Origin: Dickeya oryzae
GTDB lineage: Bacteria > Pseudomonadota > Gammaproteobacteria > Enterobacterales > Enterobacteriaceae
Length of the DNA: 64,000 nt
Reading direction: 5' to 3'
Assembly (NCBI RefSeq): GCF_009372235.1
Contig: NZ_ML762920.1
Coordinates: forward strand, 589,298 to 653,297
How positions within the stretch are numbered: position 1 is the first letter of the stretch; each line of letters begins with the position of its first letter. Positions 16,477 to 24,749 of the stretch are shown piece after piece. The position numbers and the translations under genes are program-made. Below the pieces are notes generated by a model, which worked only from the letters and a program-made list of their open reading frames with translations, searched no databases and was not told the origin of the DNA.

Positions 16477-16514
16477 GCCCAGCGCTTTTCCGTACCGCCA
16501 TTAGCACGGAAAAG
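16466..16514 (-). promoter_or_regulatory. ANTAR target: two hexaloop hairpins in the nasF leader
   Basis: Reading the minus strand, hairpin P1 (16485-16514) has a 9-bp stem CTTTTCCGT/ACGGAAAAG, three weak pairs, and the six-base loop AATGGC. Hairpin P2 (16466-16481) has the stem TGGGC/GCCCA and the six-base loop AAAGGC. Both loops have A at position 1 and G at position 4, the recognised signature for ANTAR proteins. P2 overlaps the 5' arm of the terminator, so NasR binding to P1-P2 would block terminator folding when nitrate is present. Confidence 0.75.
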
Positions 16515-16540
16515 TCGCAGTGAATTGTTACCGGAGATGA

Positions 16541-16556
16541 AGCAAGGTGTGTGCCA
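16541..16556 (-). promoter_or_regulatory. Sigma-54 (-24/-12) promoter for the nas operon
   Basis: The minus strand reads TGGCACACACCTTGCT, which fits TGGCAC-N5-TTGCT exactly. Transcription would begin around 16529 and include both leader hairpins before nasF. This agrees with general nitrogen control as known for the Klebsiella nasF operon. Confidence 0.8.
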
Positions 16557-16789
16557 ATCTGTCGGATATCCCGATAACCTGACGGCACATTGCGTTATCC
16601 CTCTATGCCACGCCAGATAGCCGACGCGTCACGATGGCACTATTCTGCTCGCCTGTGGAACAGCAAATATTGAGCTGGATCAATTCAGCAGGGATATACG
16701 AGAGATTGAAAAACCGTTATCAGACTCAGTAAACACGGGGGCTACGCGATAAATATTGCCCGGGGCTGCACCGTTATCTGGCACGTTGC

Positions 16790-16804
16790 GCACATTTTAT
16801 GTGC
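16790..16804. promoter_or_regulatory. Likely NtrC binding site
   Basis: GCAC-N7-GTGC (GCACATTTTATGTGC) is close to the NtrC site of glnA. It lies about 240 bases upstream of the sigma-54 promoter, a usual enhancer distance. Only one good copy is seen. Confidence 0.5.
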
Positions 16805-16842
16805 ACTCCACACCCGATTCACCGCGTATCGCGCTACAACCA

Positions 16843-18132
16843 TCAGGGCGTATCCTGAAAAACATCCGCCACCGCCAGCATGGCGTTAGCAATCTCGATG
16901 AGCTTTTTGTTCTGGTTCATCGCCATGCGGCGCAGGGTTTTGTAAGCCTCTTCCTCGCTCAATCCACGATGTTGCATCAGCAACCCTTTAGCCCGGTCGA
17001 TTTGACGGCGCTCATCCAGCGTTGCCCGCATCGCCGCCAGTTCATGGTCCAGCGCCTGCAAGCGCCGCGCCTGCTGCTGTACTAGTGACAACAGCGAACG
17101 CCCCAACTGCGGTCGCACACCGTCGCTATCAAGCCAGCCGCCTTGCCCGGCACTGCTCTGCTCCATCTCTGAGTGAGCGATAAACACCGAATAGCTGTGG
17201 TCATCACCTTGCTGCTGCGCCATCAGGCTGGCGACATCCGCCTGCTGGTCGAGGCAGGCTTGCTCCGCCGCGGCAATACGCTCACGGCACAGGTGCATCA
17301 GCGTCTGCGACAAACGGTCTTCAATCTGCTTCATGGCATCAATACGTGCCGTTGCCAGGGCAAACCATTGCAAACCGCCTTCCGGCGGCAAGTTCTCCGG
17401 CGCACGGGTACAGGCGACGCGGCGTAAGCGCTCAAACTCCCGGTCGGTGACCAACGATTGCCAGCGCTCCCGGTTGGCATCATCAGCAAACGTGGCGAAA
17501 GTATCAAAGCACCGCTCCTGACGGTCGATTAAATCCATCAACGCTTGCTGAACGTTAACCGGAAACTCGCCAGCGGCAAACGCCGCCGCACCCACCGCCC
17601 GCTCCTGCCCGGCCAGTTCCTTACCTTGCATAAAGCTAAACATCGCCACCAGTGCGCGGGCGATAACCGGCTCCGCCGCGGTATCCGACACTTCAAATAC
17701 CAGCGTCAGCAGGTGGCGAATACAGTCGTTAAATAGCGTCATCACCGCTGACTGCGCAAGCGTACGCTGGCGCATGTGCTCGCGCATCGACGGCAATAAT
17801 CCCAGGGTATACACCACGCTGGCAGCACGGCTAAACAGTCGGCTGGCCTGCGGCAACAGGCTGGCACGCTGCGCCAGATCGTCGAGTTGCGCCATAAACT
17901 GCAATTCGGCCTGCTGCACATCCTGCTCGCGTTGCGACAACTCATCGGCACATAACCGCCCGTCCGAGCACAGGAACAGGTTAGCGGTTCCACGCTCACG
18001 CTGTAGCATATGCACCAGTTGACTGATGCGCCCCACCAGTTCGCCGCTTTGCAGCAAACCGCGCAGGCTGTTCAGCTCACACTGGCGCGATGCCATCAAA
18101 AAACGAATTGTCGTTGAAGGGTCCGCTATCAT
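16843..18132 (-). CDS. nasR: Nitrate/nitrite-responsive antiterminator
   Basis: About 429 residues. The N-terminal and central part is the all-helical NIT nitrate-sensing domain (STTIRFLMASRQCELNSL; LVHMLQRERGTANLFL). The last 65 residues or so are an ANTAR RNA-binding domain (RRQIDRAKGLLMQ; LSEEEAYKTLRRMAM; IANAMLAVADVF). On binding nitrate it should bind the two hexaloop hairpins in the nasF leader and let RNA polymerase pass the terminator. I prefer ATG 18132, with GGAGAGAAGAGAGA upstream; ATG 18168 would add 12 residues. It lies just upstream of and parallel to nasF. Confidence 0.9.
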   Translation of the reverse strand: MIADPSTTIRFLMASRQCELNSLRGLLQSGELVGRISQLVHMLQRERGTANLFLCSDGRLCADELSQREQDVQQAELQFMAQLDDLAQRASLLPQASRLFSRAASVVYTLGLLPSMREHMRQRTLAQSAVMTLFNDCIRHLLTLVFEVSDTAAEPVIARALVAMFSFMQGKELAGQERAVGAAAFAAGEFPVNVQQALMDLIDRQERCFDTFATFADDANRERWQSLVTDREFERLRRVACTRAPENLPPEGGLQWFALATARIDAMKQIEDRLSQTLMHLCRERIAAAEQACLDQQADVASLMAQQQGDDHSYSVFIAHSEMEQSSAGQGGWLDSDGVRPQLGRSLLSLVQQQARRLQALDHELAAMRATLDERRQIDRAKGLLMQHRGLSEEEAYKTLRRMAMNQNKKLIEIANAMLAVADVFQDTP

Positions 18133-18403
18133 TCTCTCTTCTCTCCAGACGGCATGCGCTATCCTCATGCCACCCTACCACGATGAAGGGTCTGTTCCAT
18201 GCAAAATCCTTGCCTTATCAGGCACTGACCTGAAAACCCACAGACCATTTTAGCCGCGTGAAAAACGCTGCCCTGAAAGGCCGTCTCAAGCGGCTGACGT
18301 CGGCGCAACACAGAAAAGCAGACCATCATGCATCCATCAGCGGTGGGCACAGCAAGTCGCGGGCCGTGATAACAACGCTCGTCACGGCTGCGGTGTCATC
18401 TAA

Positions 18404-18437
18404 GCGCGCACGCCGGACAATGTTGCCCGGCGCGCGG
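18404..18437 (-). terminator. GC-rich hairpin downstream of fdhE
   Basis: GCGCGCAcGCCGG and CCGGCGCGCGG arms surround a short loop, a few bases after the fdhE stop on the minus strand. No T run follows, so it may be a weak terminator or only an RNA 3'-end stabiliser. Confidence 0.35.
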
Positions 18438-18442
18438 CAGCG

Positions 18443-19369
18443 TTAGTGACTCTCATTGGGGAACAGGAAGGGGTTAATGCTGCTGCGGGCAAAACCTTCT
18501 TCTTCCATTTTAACATCCAGCACCAGCGAGGCCAGATCGTCTGCCACCGCATCGACCTGATGGTCTTTTTCCTGATACAACAGTTTCAGGTAGGTGCCGC
18601 AATCGCCACAGCTTTCGGCCTTGATAGCGGCCTTTTCATCATCCAGCGACCAGTAGTGCAACTGACCCGACTGTTCGCAGTTGCTGCATTTCACACGCAC
18701 CATGTGCCACTCACTTTCACACAGATTGCAGTGCAGGTAGCGCAGCCCGCTGCTGGTGCCAATCTGAATAACACCGGATACGGGCATACTGCCGCAGACC
18801 GGGCAAAACTGGCGATGTTCGCCGGTTTCTGCTTTGGCGGCAGCCGGAAGCTGGGTTGCCATTTGCGCCCAGTACACGGAGAGCGCGGCCCAGACAAACG
18901 GCGCGTTATCGTTAATTTGTTCGCTAAATTGCTGGTTTAACAACGCTTGCGCCAGCGTTTCCCACTCTTGTACCGACATTTTTTCCAGATTCTCAAGCGT
19001 ACTCAGCACCTGCCCGGCAGCAGAGGGCTTGAGTTCTTCAATCAACGCCTGCAACAAAACATGCCAGTGAGGATCTCGCTTAAACGTGGTGATATCCAGC
19101 GGAGGGCAGCCATTATTTTGCGCAAGCGCCGGAACCAAATCCTGATGCAGGGGGTGATCATGCCAGACTTTATGTTGCGCTTCGGTTACGGTGGCCGCAA
19201 AACGTAAGTACGCGTCCAGCGGATGGTTTTCTGCCAGTTGGCGCAACCGCTCGCCCCGCAGTCGGTAGAGGCTTTTCTGGTTGGCAAACAACACCGCTGG
19301 GATAGTCCCGATAGTCGAAGGCTTTGCGCTATCCGCCAGTTGTTCTTGCGGCACAATACGAATACTCAT
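18443..19369 (-). CDS. fdhE: Formate dehydrogenase accessory protein
   Basis: A 308-residue FdhE, the E. coli length. Four CxxC pairs (CPVC, CNLC, CSNC, CGDC) in the C-terminal half form the rubredoxin-like iron-binding region. It is a cytoplasmic factor needed for activity of the exported formate dehydrogenases. In E. coli it follows fdoI directly; here two genes on the opposite strand separate it from fdoGHI, so it needs its own promoter, probably in the region holding the 16-bp repeats. Confidence 0.93.
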   Translation of the reverse strand: MSIRIVPQEQLADSAKPSTIGTIPAVLFANQKSLYRLRGERLRQLAENHPLDAYLRFAATVTEAQHKVWHDHPLHQDLVPALAQNNGCPPLDITTFKRDPHWHVLLQALIEELKPSAAGQVLSTLENLEKMSVQEWETLAQALLNQQFSEQINDNAPFVWAALSVYWAQMATQLPAAAKAETGEHRQFCPVCGSMPVSGVIQIGTSSGLRYLHCNLCESEWHMVRVKCSNCEQSGQLHYWSLDDEKAAIKAESCGDCGTYLKLLYQEKDHQVDAVADDLASLVLDVKMEEEGFARSSINPFLFPNESH

Positions 19370-19442
19370 CAGGTTATGCGTCCTGTTTATCGAGAATAAT
19401 AAAAAAACACCACGGCCATCGCTGACCAGGCCACATTCATAT

Positions 19443-19490
19443 CATTAAATATGCATGTCATTAAATATGCATGTCATTAAATATGCATGT
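19443..19490. repeat. Three tandem copies of a 16-bp repeat
   Basis: CATTAAATATGCATGT occurs three times head to tail with no mismatch; each copy holds the palindrome ATGCAT. It lies 74 bases upstream of the fdhE start within the roughly 425-base fdhE/MFS gap. The regular spacing (about 1.5 helical turns) could be an operator array or simple slippage. I do not recognise it as a known regulator site. Confidence 0.85.
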
Positions 19491-19794
19491 TAACAGGTTA
19501 TACCGCGCAATCGCACAATCCGGCATGATTTTCCCTGCGCTACGTGGAGGGTCGCCGTGTGGACGCTCTGCGCACACTTGTCACGGCCGGTCAGGAAAAC
19601 CGCCGTTAACAGGATAGACACAACCCGCTCCCCGTCGCACAATGGGCGCTGCCGTTTATCGCTAACACCTGCACAAACCAGAGCGATTAGACATCGGCAC
19701 CCCGGTTAATTGCCTGCACCACACACTGGCATGACGATAATAAAACACCCCGATTTTAGCGTCCGTAACGCATTCTCTCGCCGGAGACAACACC

Positions 19795-21105
19795 ATGACG
19801 ACCGCTTTTTCTCACGAACCACAGCTTGCGCCTGCCGTTTATTCATCGGCTTATCGCAAAATTACCTGGCGTCTTATCCCGTTTTTATGTCTGTGTTATC
19901 TCGCCGCCTACCTTGATCGCATCAATATTGGGTTAGCCAAACTGCAAATGGCCGACCAGCTTACCTTGAGCGACGTGGCATTTGGGCTGGGTGCCGGGCT
20001 GTTTTTTCTGGGCTATATCCTCTTTGAAGTCCCCAGCAATCTGATACTGCAACGTGTGGGCGCACGCCTGTGGATTGCGCGGATCATGATAACCTGGGGC
20101 ATCTTGTCTACAGCGACATTGCTCGTTACCACACCGGTGCAGTTCTATGTGCTACGTTTCCTGTTGGGTGCGGCGGAAGCCGGTTTCTTACCCGGCGTAC
20201 TCTATTATTTAACCCACTGGTTTCCGTCATGGCGGCGCGGGCGCATTATTGCGTTATTTATGATTGGCCTGCCGTTATCGAGCATCGTTGGCGGCCCGCT
20301 GTCGGGCTGGATTATGGCGCATTTCGACGCACAGCTTGGGTTACACGGCTGGCAATGGATGTTTTTACTTGAAGGGCTGCCAAGCGTCCTGCTCGGCATG
20401 ATGGCGCTCTGGCTTTTGCCGGATAACGTCAATCAGGCACGCTGGCTCAATGAGCAAGACCGGGCCCAGGTTCGTGCAGACCTGACGCTGGACGCACATC
20501 AGGCTCCGGCCATCAAACACCGCTTTCGCGATGGATTCTTTAACCTGAAAGTCTGGATGCTGGGCGGTATCGACTTTTCTATTCTCTTGTGTGCCTATGC
20601 CATGGGGTTCTGGCTGCCGACCTTTATTAAACAAGCCGGAGTGGTTGACATTGGTTTGATAGGCTGGCTGACGGCCATTCCCAGTGTGGCGGCACTGGTC
20701 GGCATGCTGGCGCTCGGCACCAGTTCCGACAGATTAAGGGAGCGGCGCTGGCATATCATCCTGCCGTTCTGGCTGGGTGCCGCCGCTATCGTGATGAGCA
20801 CCTTTTTCAGCCACAATCTGGTGATGACCGTACTGCTGTTTTCACTGGCGCAAGCCGCTGTCATCGGTACGGTGCCGGTATTCTTCAGCCTGCCCGCCAC
20901 GTTTCTCACTGGCACCGCTGCGGCAACCGGCTTCGCACTGGCCTGTTCACTGGCCAATATCGCTGGTTTGGTCAGTAACACCATCATGGGCTTTGCCATG
21001 CAATTAACCGGCAACGGCAACGGCGCGCTGTGGTTTTTTGCCGTGTGTCTGTTGCTCAGTTCACTGTTGGTCATCGCGCTTCCGGCTAAACTGGTGAATC
21101 GCTAA
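19795..21105 (+). CDS. MFS transporter, anion:cation symporter family
   Basis: A 436-residue inner-membrane protein with about 12 hydrophobic segments. Features of the ACS (TtuB/GudP/phthalate) group are AAYLDRINIGLAKLQM after helix 1, FEVPSNLILQRVGARLWIARI, and the G-rich GLPLSSIVGGPLSGWIM. Substrates in this family are organic anions such as tartrate, glucarate or phthalate; the one here cannot be told. GGAG precedes the ATG. It is a single gene between fdhE (divergent) and the chemoreceptor. Confidence 0.85.
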   Translation: MTTAFSHEPQLAPAVYSSAYRKITWRLIPFLCLCYLAAYLDRINIGLAKLQMADQLTLSDVAFGLGAGLFFLGYILFEVPSNLILQRVGARLWIARIMITWGILSTATLLVTTPVQFYVLRFLLGAAEAGFLPGVLYYLTHWFPSWRRGRIIALFMIGLPLSSIVGGPLSGWIMAHFDAQLGLHGWQWMFLLEGLPSVLLGMMALWLLPDNVNQARWLNEQDRAQVRADLTLDAHQAPAIKHRFRDGFFNLKVWMLGGIDFSILLCAYAMGFWLPTFIKQAGVVDIGLIGWLTAIPSVAALVGMLALGTSSDRLRERRWHIILPFWLGAAAIVMSTFFSHNLVMTVLLFSLAQAAVIGTVPVFFSLPATFLTGTAAATGFALACSLANIAGLVSNTIMGFAMQLTGNGNGALWFFAVCLLLSSLLVIALPAKLVNR

Positions 21106-21116
21106 GGCCTGATACA

Positions 21117-21147
21117 CGCCAGTCCTCCCGCCGCTGGGGGGCTGGCG
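21117..21147 (+). terminator. Hairpin after the MFS gene
   Basis: CGCCAGTCCTCC and GGGGGGCTGGCG pair through 12 positions (some G-U) around a 7-base loop, 12 bases after the stop. There is no U tract, so the termination strength is uncertain. Confidence 0.4.
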
Positions 21148-21271
21148 TCTCGCGACATTTCAGTACGCCGTTGTCCTCTCACACCTGAAAACCGCGTCAT
21201 ACCGCGCTCGTTTTCCCGCCGATTTATTATCATTTTTTTCTGTGATTCCCTACACACGAGAAAAAAATTAT

Positions 21272-21298
21272 TAATGAAAATAAGAATACTCCGATATA
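21272..21298 (+). promoter_or_regulatory. Weak candidate flagellar sigma-28 promoter
   Basis: TAATGAAA, about 10 bases, then TCCGATAT resembles TAAAGTTT-N11-GCCGATAA, 122 bases upstream of the chemoreceptor ATG. The match is partial (6 of 8 in the -10 box); it is listed because chemoreceptor genes usually use this sigma factor. Confidence 0.3.
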
Positions 21299-21419
21299 TT
21301 TTACCAACTGCATTTAAGGCGCATGAAGCTGCACACGTTTCATAACAATAAATCCAAACTGCTTTTACCTAACCGTTAAATACCCAGGAAAGTTAAAAAG
21401 CAATATTCAGGAAAACAAT

Positions 21420-23105
21420 ATGACTTATATGAGAAACATAACAATACGCAAAGCGCTCCTCTCTATTTTCTTTATTTTCTTATTACTTTGGAGTGCAGTC
21501 TCTTTTTTGGAGCTTTATTGTCTCAATCAAGTCAACGCACTACTGCAATCAAACCAGGAACAACAAAAAAATTCCGACCTGATGTCTCATGGCACTGAGG
21601 CCTATTTTCGCACCTCAATGCGTTTATTTATGGCTGCCGATTTGTTGCAATCTGGTGACAAAGAAAGCGCACAGAAATTATCAAAATCAGCGGCAGAGGT
21701 GCTCAATATTAGTATTGAAAACCTGAACGCATTTACCCGCTCAACCCATGACGGCATCCCAAAAGATATTCAAGATAGTATTATTGATAACTGGAAACGT
21801 ATTAATACAGAAACGGTAAAAATAGCCACGCTGTTAGAAAAAGGAGAACTGGAACAATTCCGCACTATTATGCGCACCACTATGCCCCCCATCAGTATCG
21901 CATTTAGTAAAGCCAGCGAGCAGTACCTGAAACAATTAGACCTGCAAGACAAAAATAACGACAGTACGATCAATGCGATTATCTCTACCTGTAAACAAGT
22001 ATTGGTCAGCGCCTTGGTGTTAGGCGTACTGATCGTATTCCTGACTGACCGCTATCTGGTTGCTAACCTGATAACACCTCTGCACCGTATCCGCGAGCAT
22101 TTTAAAACCATTGCCGATGGCAAATTGCAGCACACGATTGAAGATTTCGGCCGCAATGATGTAGGCCAATTAATTCCCTATTTGCGTGATATGCAAGAGG
22201 GCCTGATGCGTACCGTCAGCCTGATTCGTAACAGTACCCACGCGATTTATCACGGCGCGAGCGAAATCAGCGCAGGCAATAATGATTTATCGGCAAGAAC
22301 CGAACATCAGGCCTCGGCACTGGAGCAAACCGCCGCCAGCATGGAACAGCTAGGCGCTACCGTAAAACAGAATGCCGATAACATCACGCAAGCCAATCGA
22401 CGCGCACAGGATGCCTCACACATGGCTAAAAACGGCGGCAATTTGGTCGACAACGTGATCACGACCATGAATGACATTACGCAAAGCTCGCGCAAGATTG
22501 CCGATATCACCAGTGTGATTAATGGCATCGCGTTTCAGACCAACATTCTGGCGCTTAACGCCGCCGTTGAAGCCGCACGAGCCGGTGAACAAGGACGCGG
22601 GTTCGCCGTGGTAGCAGGCGAGGTGCGCAGTCTGGCGCAACGTAGCTCGCAGGCGGCCAAAGAAATCGAAGGGCTGATTAACGAATCGGTTGAGCGAATC
22701 AATACCGGCTCCGGGCAAGTGGCGCTAACCGGGCAGACCATTCACGACATCGTCCGCGCCGTCACACAAGTCACCGATTTGATGGCAGAAATCACCTCGG
22801 CGTCGGTAGAGCAGGAGCGGGGTATTAGCCAGATTGCCCAGGCTGTTACCGAGATGGATAGCGTCACACAGCAGAATGCGGCGCTGGTGCAGGAATCTGC
22901 GGCGGCGGCCTCGTCGCTGGAAAATCAGGCGCGTGAACTGACTTCCGCCGTTGAGGTGTTTGAACTTGCAACCAACGGCAGTGCCTTGCCACAGACGCGG
23001 CACTCCCGCTCATCGGCAATGGCGGCATTACCCACCGCCGCAGGCTCGCACGCCATTGGCAAAAAAGCCTCTGCCAATGCCAATGATGACTGGCAATCTT
23101 TCTAG
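21420..23105 (+). CDS. Methyl-accepting chemotaxis protein
   Basis: 561 residues in classical enteric receptor order: TM1 (about 10-32), a periplasmic helical bundle (about 33-190), TM2 (about 191-212), a HAMP domain (from [12 protein letters not shown]), and a long cytoplasmic coiled coil. The hairpin tip signature [20 protein letters not shown] is intact. The last five residues, DWQSF, fit the xWxxF tether for CheR and CheB. The ligand is unknown. The start follows AGGA with 7-base spacing. The Glu/Gln-rich methylation helices are visible. Confidence 0.92.
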   Translation: MTYMRNITIRKALLSIFFIFLLLWSAVSFLELYCLNQVNALLQSNQEQQKNSDLMSHGTEAYFRTSMRLFMAADLLQSGDKESAQKLSKSAAEVLNISIENLNAFTRSTHDGIPKDIQDSIIDNWKRINTETVKIATLLEKGELEQFRTIMRTTMPPISIAFSKASEQYLKQLDLQDKNNDSTINAIISTCKQVLVSALVLGVLIVFLTDRYLVANLITPLHRIREHFKTIADGKLQHTIEDFGRNDVGQLIPYLRDMQEGLMRTVSLIRNSTHAIYHGASEISAGNNDLSARTEHQASALEQTAASMEQLGATVKQNADNITQANRRAQDASHMAKNGGNLVDNVITTMNDITQSSRKIADITSVINGIAFQTNILALNAAVEAARAGEQGRGFAVVAGEVRSLAQRSSQAAKEIEGLINESVERINTGSGQVALTGQTIHDIVRAVTQVTDLMAEITSASVEQERGISQIAQAVTEMDSVTQQNAALVQESAAAASSLENQARELTSAVEVFELATNGSALPQTRHSRSSAMAALPTAAGSHAIGKKASANANDDWQSF

Positions 23106-23125
23106 CAAATCAATGGCTGAAAAAA

Positions 23126-23156
23126 AACCGCACCGACAAGAATTGCCGGTGCGGTT
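23126..23156. terminator. Bidirectional terminator between the chemoreceptor and fdoI
   Basis: AACCGCACCG and CGGTGCGGTT form a perfect 10-bp stem around an 11-base loop. On the minus strand it is followed by a run of seven T, making it a strong terminator for fdoGHI. On the plus strand it lies just past the chemoreceptor stop with a short TTTATC tail. Confidence 0.8.
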
Positions 23157-23209
23157 TATCCCCCCTGATACCTGCCTCGCTTAAGTCAGCACAGACAGGC
23201 ACAGCGGCC

Positions 23210-23845
23210 TCAGTGTTGTTTTTCCTGCTGTTTGGCCTGTAACTCACGATACCAGCGTGGATGGTGTTTTTTCGCCCAACCGCTGGATACCCAGCCTTCC
23301 ACCATCGCGGTGATGGTGCCCTTCACCCACAGCGCGGCGTATACATGCACCATGATAGTCAGGATCAAACCGACGGCGGATACCGAGTGCACCACCAATG
23401 CGGCACGGATCACCGGGATGGAGAACGACGGCGCAAAGTAAGGCCGCCAAATCACAATCCCGCTTGCCAGCAACAGCAGCAGACAGAGAATCGCCAGCCA
23501 AAATACGCACTTCTGACCGAAGTTGTACCGACCGGTATCACCAACCTCTTCATTGCGAGCGATTTTGTGGATGTTTTTCGCCCACTCCAAATCGCTGCGC
23601 TCAATCAGGTTGTGTTTCCAGTAACGTAAAAACATCAGCAGGAAGGCGACAAACATCACCACACCGACAAACGGGTGCAGGATACGCGCCAGTTGCGGCG
23701 TGCCCAGCACACTCATCAGCCAGTTGAGCGACGGGAAGAAAAACCCTAATCCGCTGAGTGCGGCAAACACAAAGCAGAACGCCACAATCCAGTGATTAAT
23801 GCGCTCGGGGGCGCTGTAACGCTGAATTCGATTACTCTTTTTCAT
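23210..23845 (-). CDS. fdoI: Formate dehydrogenase-O, cytochrome b556 subunit
   Basis: 211 residues from ATG 23845, the E. coli FdoI length. It starts [21 protein letters not shown], with four hydrophobic helices and His residues for two b haems. It passes electrons from the periplasmic FdoGH to quinone. An upstream in-frame start would add 10 residues. The chosen ATG overlaps the fdoH stop by 14 bases, as usual in this operon. Confidence 0.93.
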   Translation of the reverse strand: MKKSNRIQRYSAPERINHWIVAFCFVFAALSGLGFFFPSLNWLMSVLGTPQLARILHPFVGVVMFVAFLLMFLRYWKHNLIERSDLEWAKNIHKIARNEEVGDTGRYNFGQKCVFWLAILCLLLLLASGIVIWRPYFAPSFSIPVIRAALVVHSVSAVGLILTIMVHVYAALWVKGTITAMVEGWVSSGWAKKHHPRWYRELQAKQQEKQH

Positions 23846-24734
23846 GCTGCTTGCCCTCGTGGTGCGCTTCGTCATCGTCTTCTACCCGGTTCGGGCCGAT
23901 ACCCACGTAGTGGAATACGCTGGCCGCAAAGGTGGCGGCAAAACCGATGGCCGCCAGTGGTTTCCAGATGCCTTTCCAGAAGGTCACCGCCGGGCTGATG
24001 GTCGGGTTAGCGGGCAGACCGTTATACAGCTCTGGCCGGTCTGCATGGTGTAGCACGTACATCACGTGTGTACCCCCCACCCCAGCCGGGTCGTACAGAC
24101 CGGCATTCTGATAACCGCGGCTGTTCAGGTCTTTCACCCGTTCGGCCGCCAGCACTTTCATCTCGTCTTTGGTACCGAAATGAATCGCACCGGTCGGGCA
24201 GGTTTTCACGCACGACGGCTCCTGGCCGACTTCCACACGATCGACACACAAGGTGCACTTGTACACCTTGTTATCGTCCTTATTCATGCGCGGCACATTG
24301 AACGGGCAGCCAGCGATACAGTAGCCACAACCGATGCAGTGCTCGGACTGAAAATCGACGATGCCGTTAGCGTACTGGATAATCGCGCCTTCCGACGGGC
24401 ACGCCTTCAGGCAGCCCGGGTCGGCACAGTGCATGCAGCCATCCTTACGGATAAGCCACTCCAGCTTGCCGTTTTCTTCGAACTCGGCAAACTTCATGAC
24501 CGTCCAGGACTTGGCGCTCAAATCGGTCGGGTTGTCGTACACCCCTACGTTATGCCCCACCTCGTCACGGATGTCGTTCCACTCGGAACAGGCCACCTGA
24601 CATGCTTTACAACCGATACAGGTGGTCACATCGATCAGTTTGGCAACCTGCTCTTTGTGGTTGCGGGCCTGCGGCGGTGGCGTCAGTGAGTTAGTCGCGG
24701 AGCGACGGATAATATCTTGTGATTGCATTGCCAT
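23832..24734 (-). CDS. fdoH: Formate dehydrogenase-O, iron-sulfur subunit
   Basis: 300 residues. Four ferredoxin-type clusters are visible ([42 protein letters not shown] with SCVKTCP). A C-terminal hydrophobic segment ([20 protein letters not shown]) anchors it in the membrane facing the periplasm. The N-terminus [16 protein letters not shown] matches E. coli FdoH. It lies 15 bases after fdoG. It carries electrons from the Mo site in FdoG to haem in FdoI. Confidence 0.95.
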   Translation of the reverse strand: MAMQSQDIIRRSATNSLTPPPQARNHKEQVAKLIDVTTCIGCKACQVACSEWNDIRDEVGHNVGVYDNPTDLSAKSWTVMKFAEFEENGKLEWLIRKDGCMHCADPGCLKACPSEGAIIQYANGIVDFQSEHCIGCGYCIAGCPFNVPRMNKDDNKVYKCTLCVDRVEVGQEPSCVKTCPTGAIHFGTKDEMKVLAAERVKDLNSRGYQNAGLYDPAGVGGTHVMYVLHHADRPELYNGLPANPTISPAVTFWKGIWKPLAAIGFAATFAASVFHYVGIGPNRVEDDDEAHHEGKQHEKE

Positions 24735-24749
24735 AATGTTTCTCCGCGA

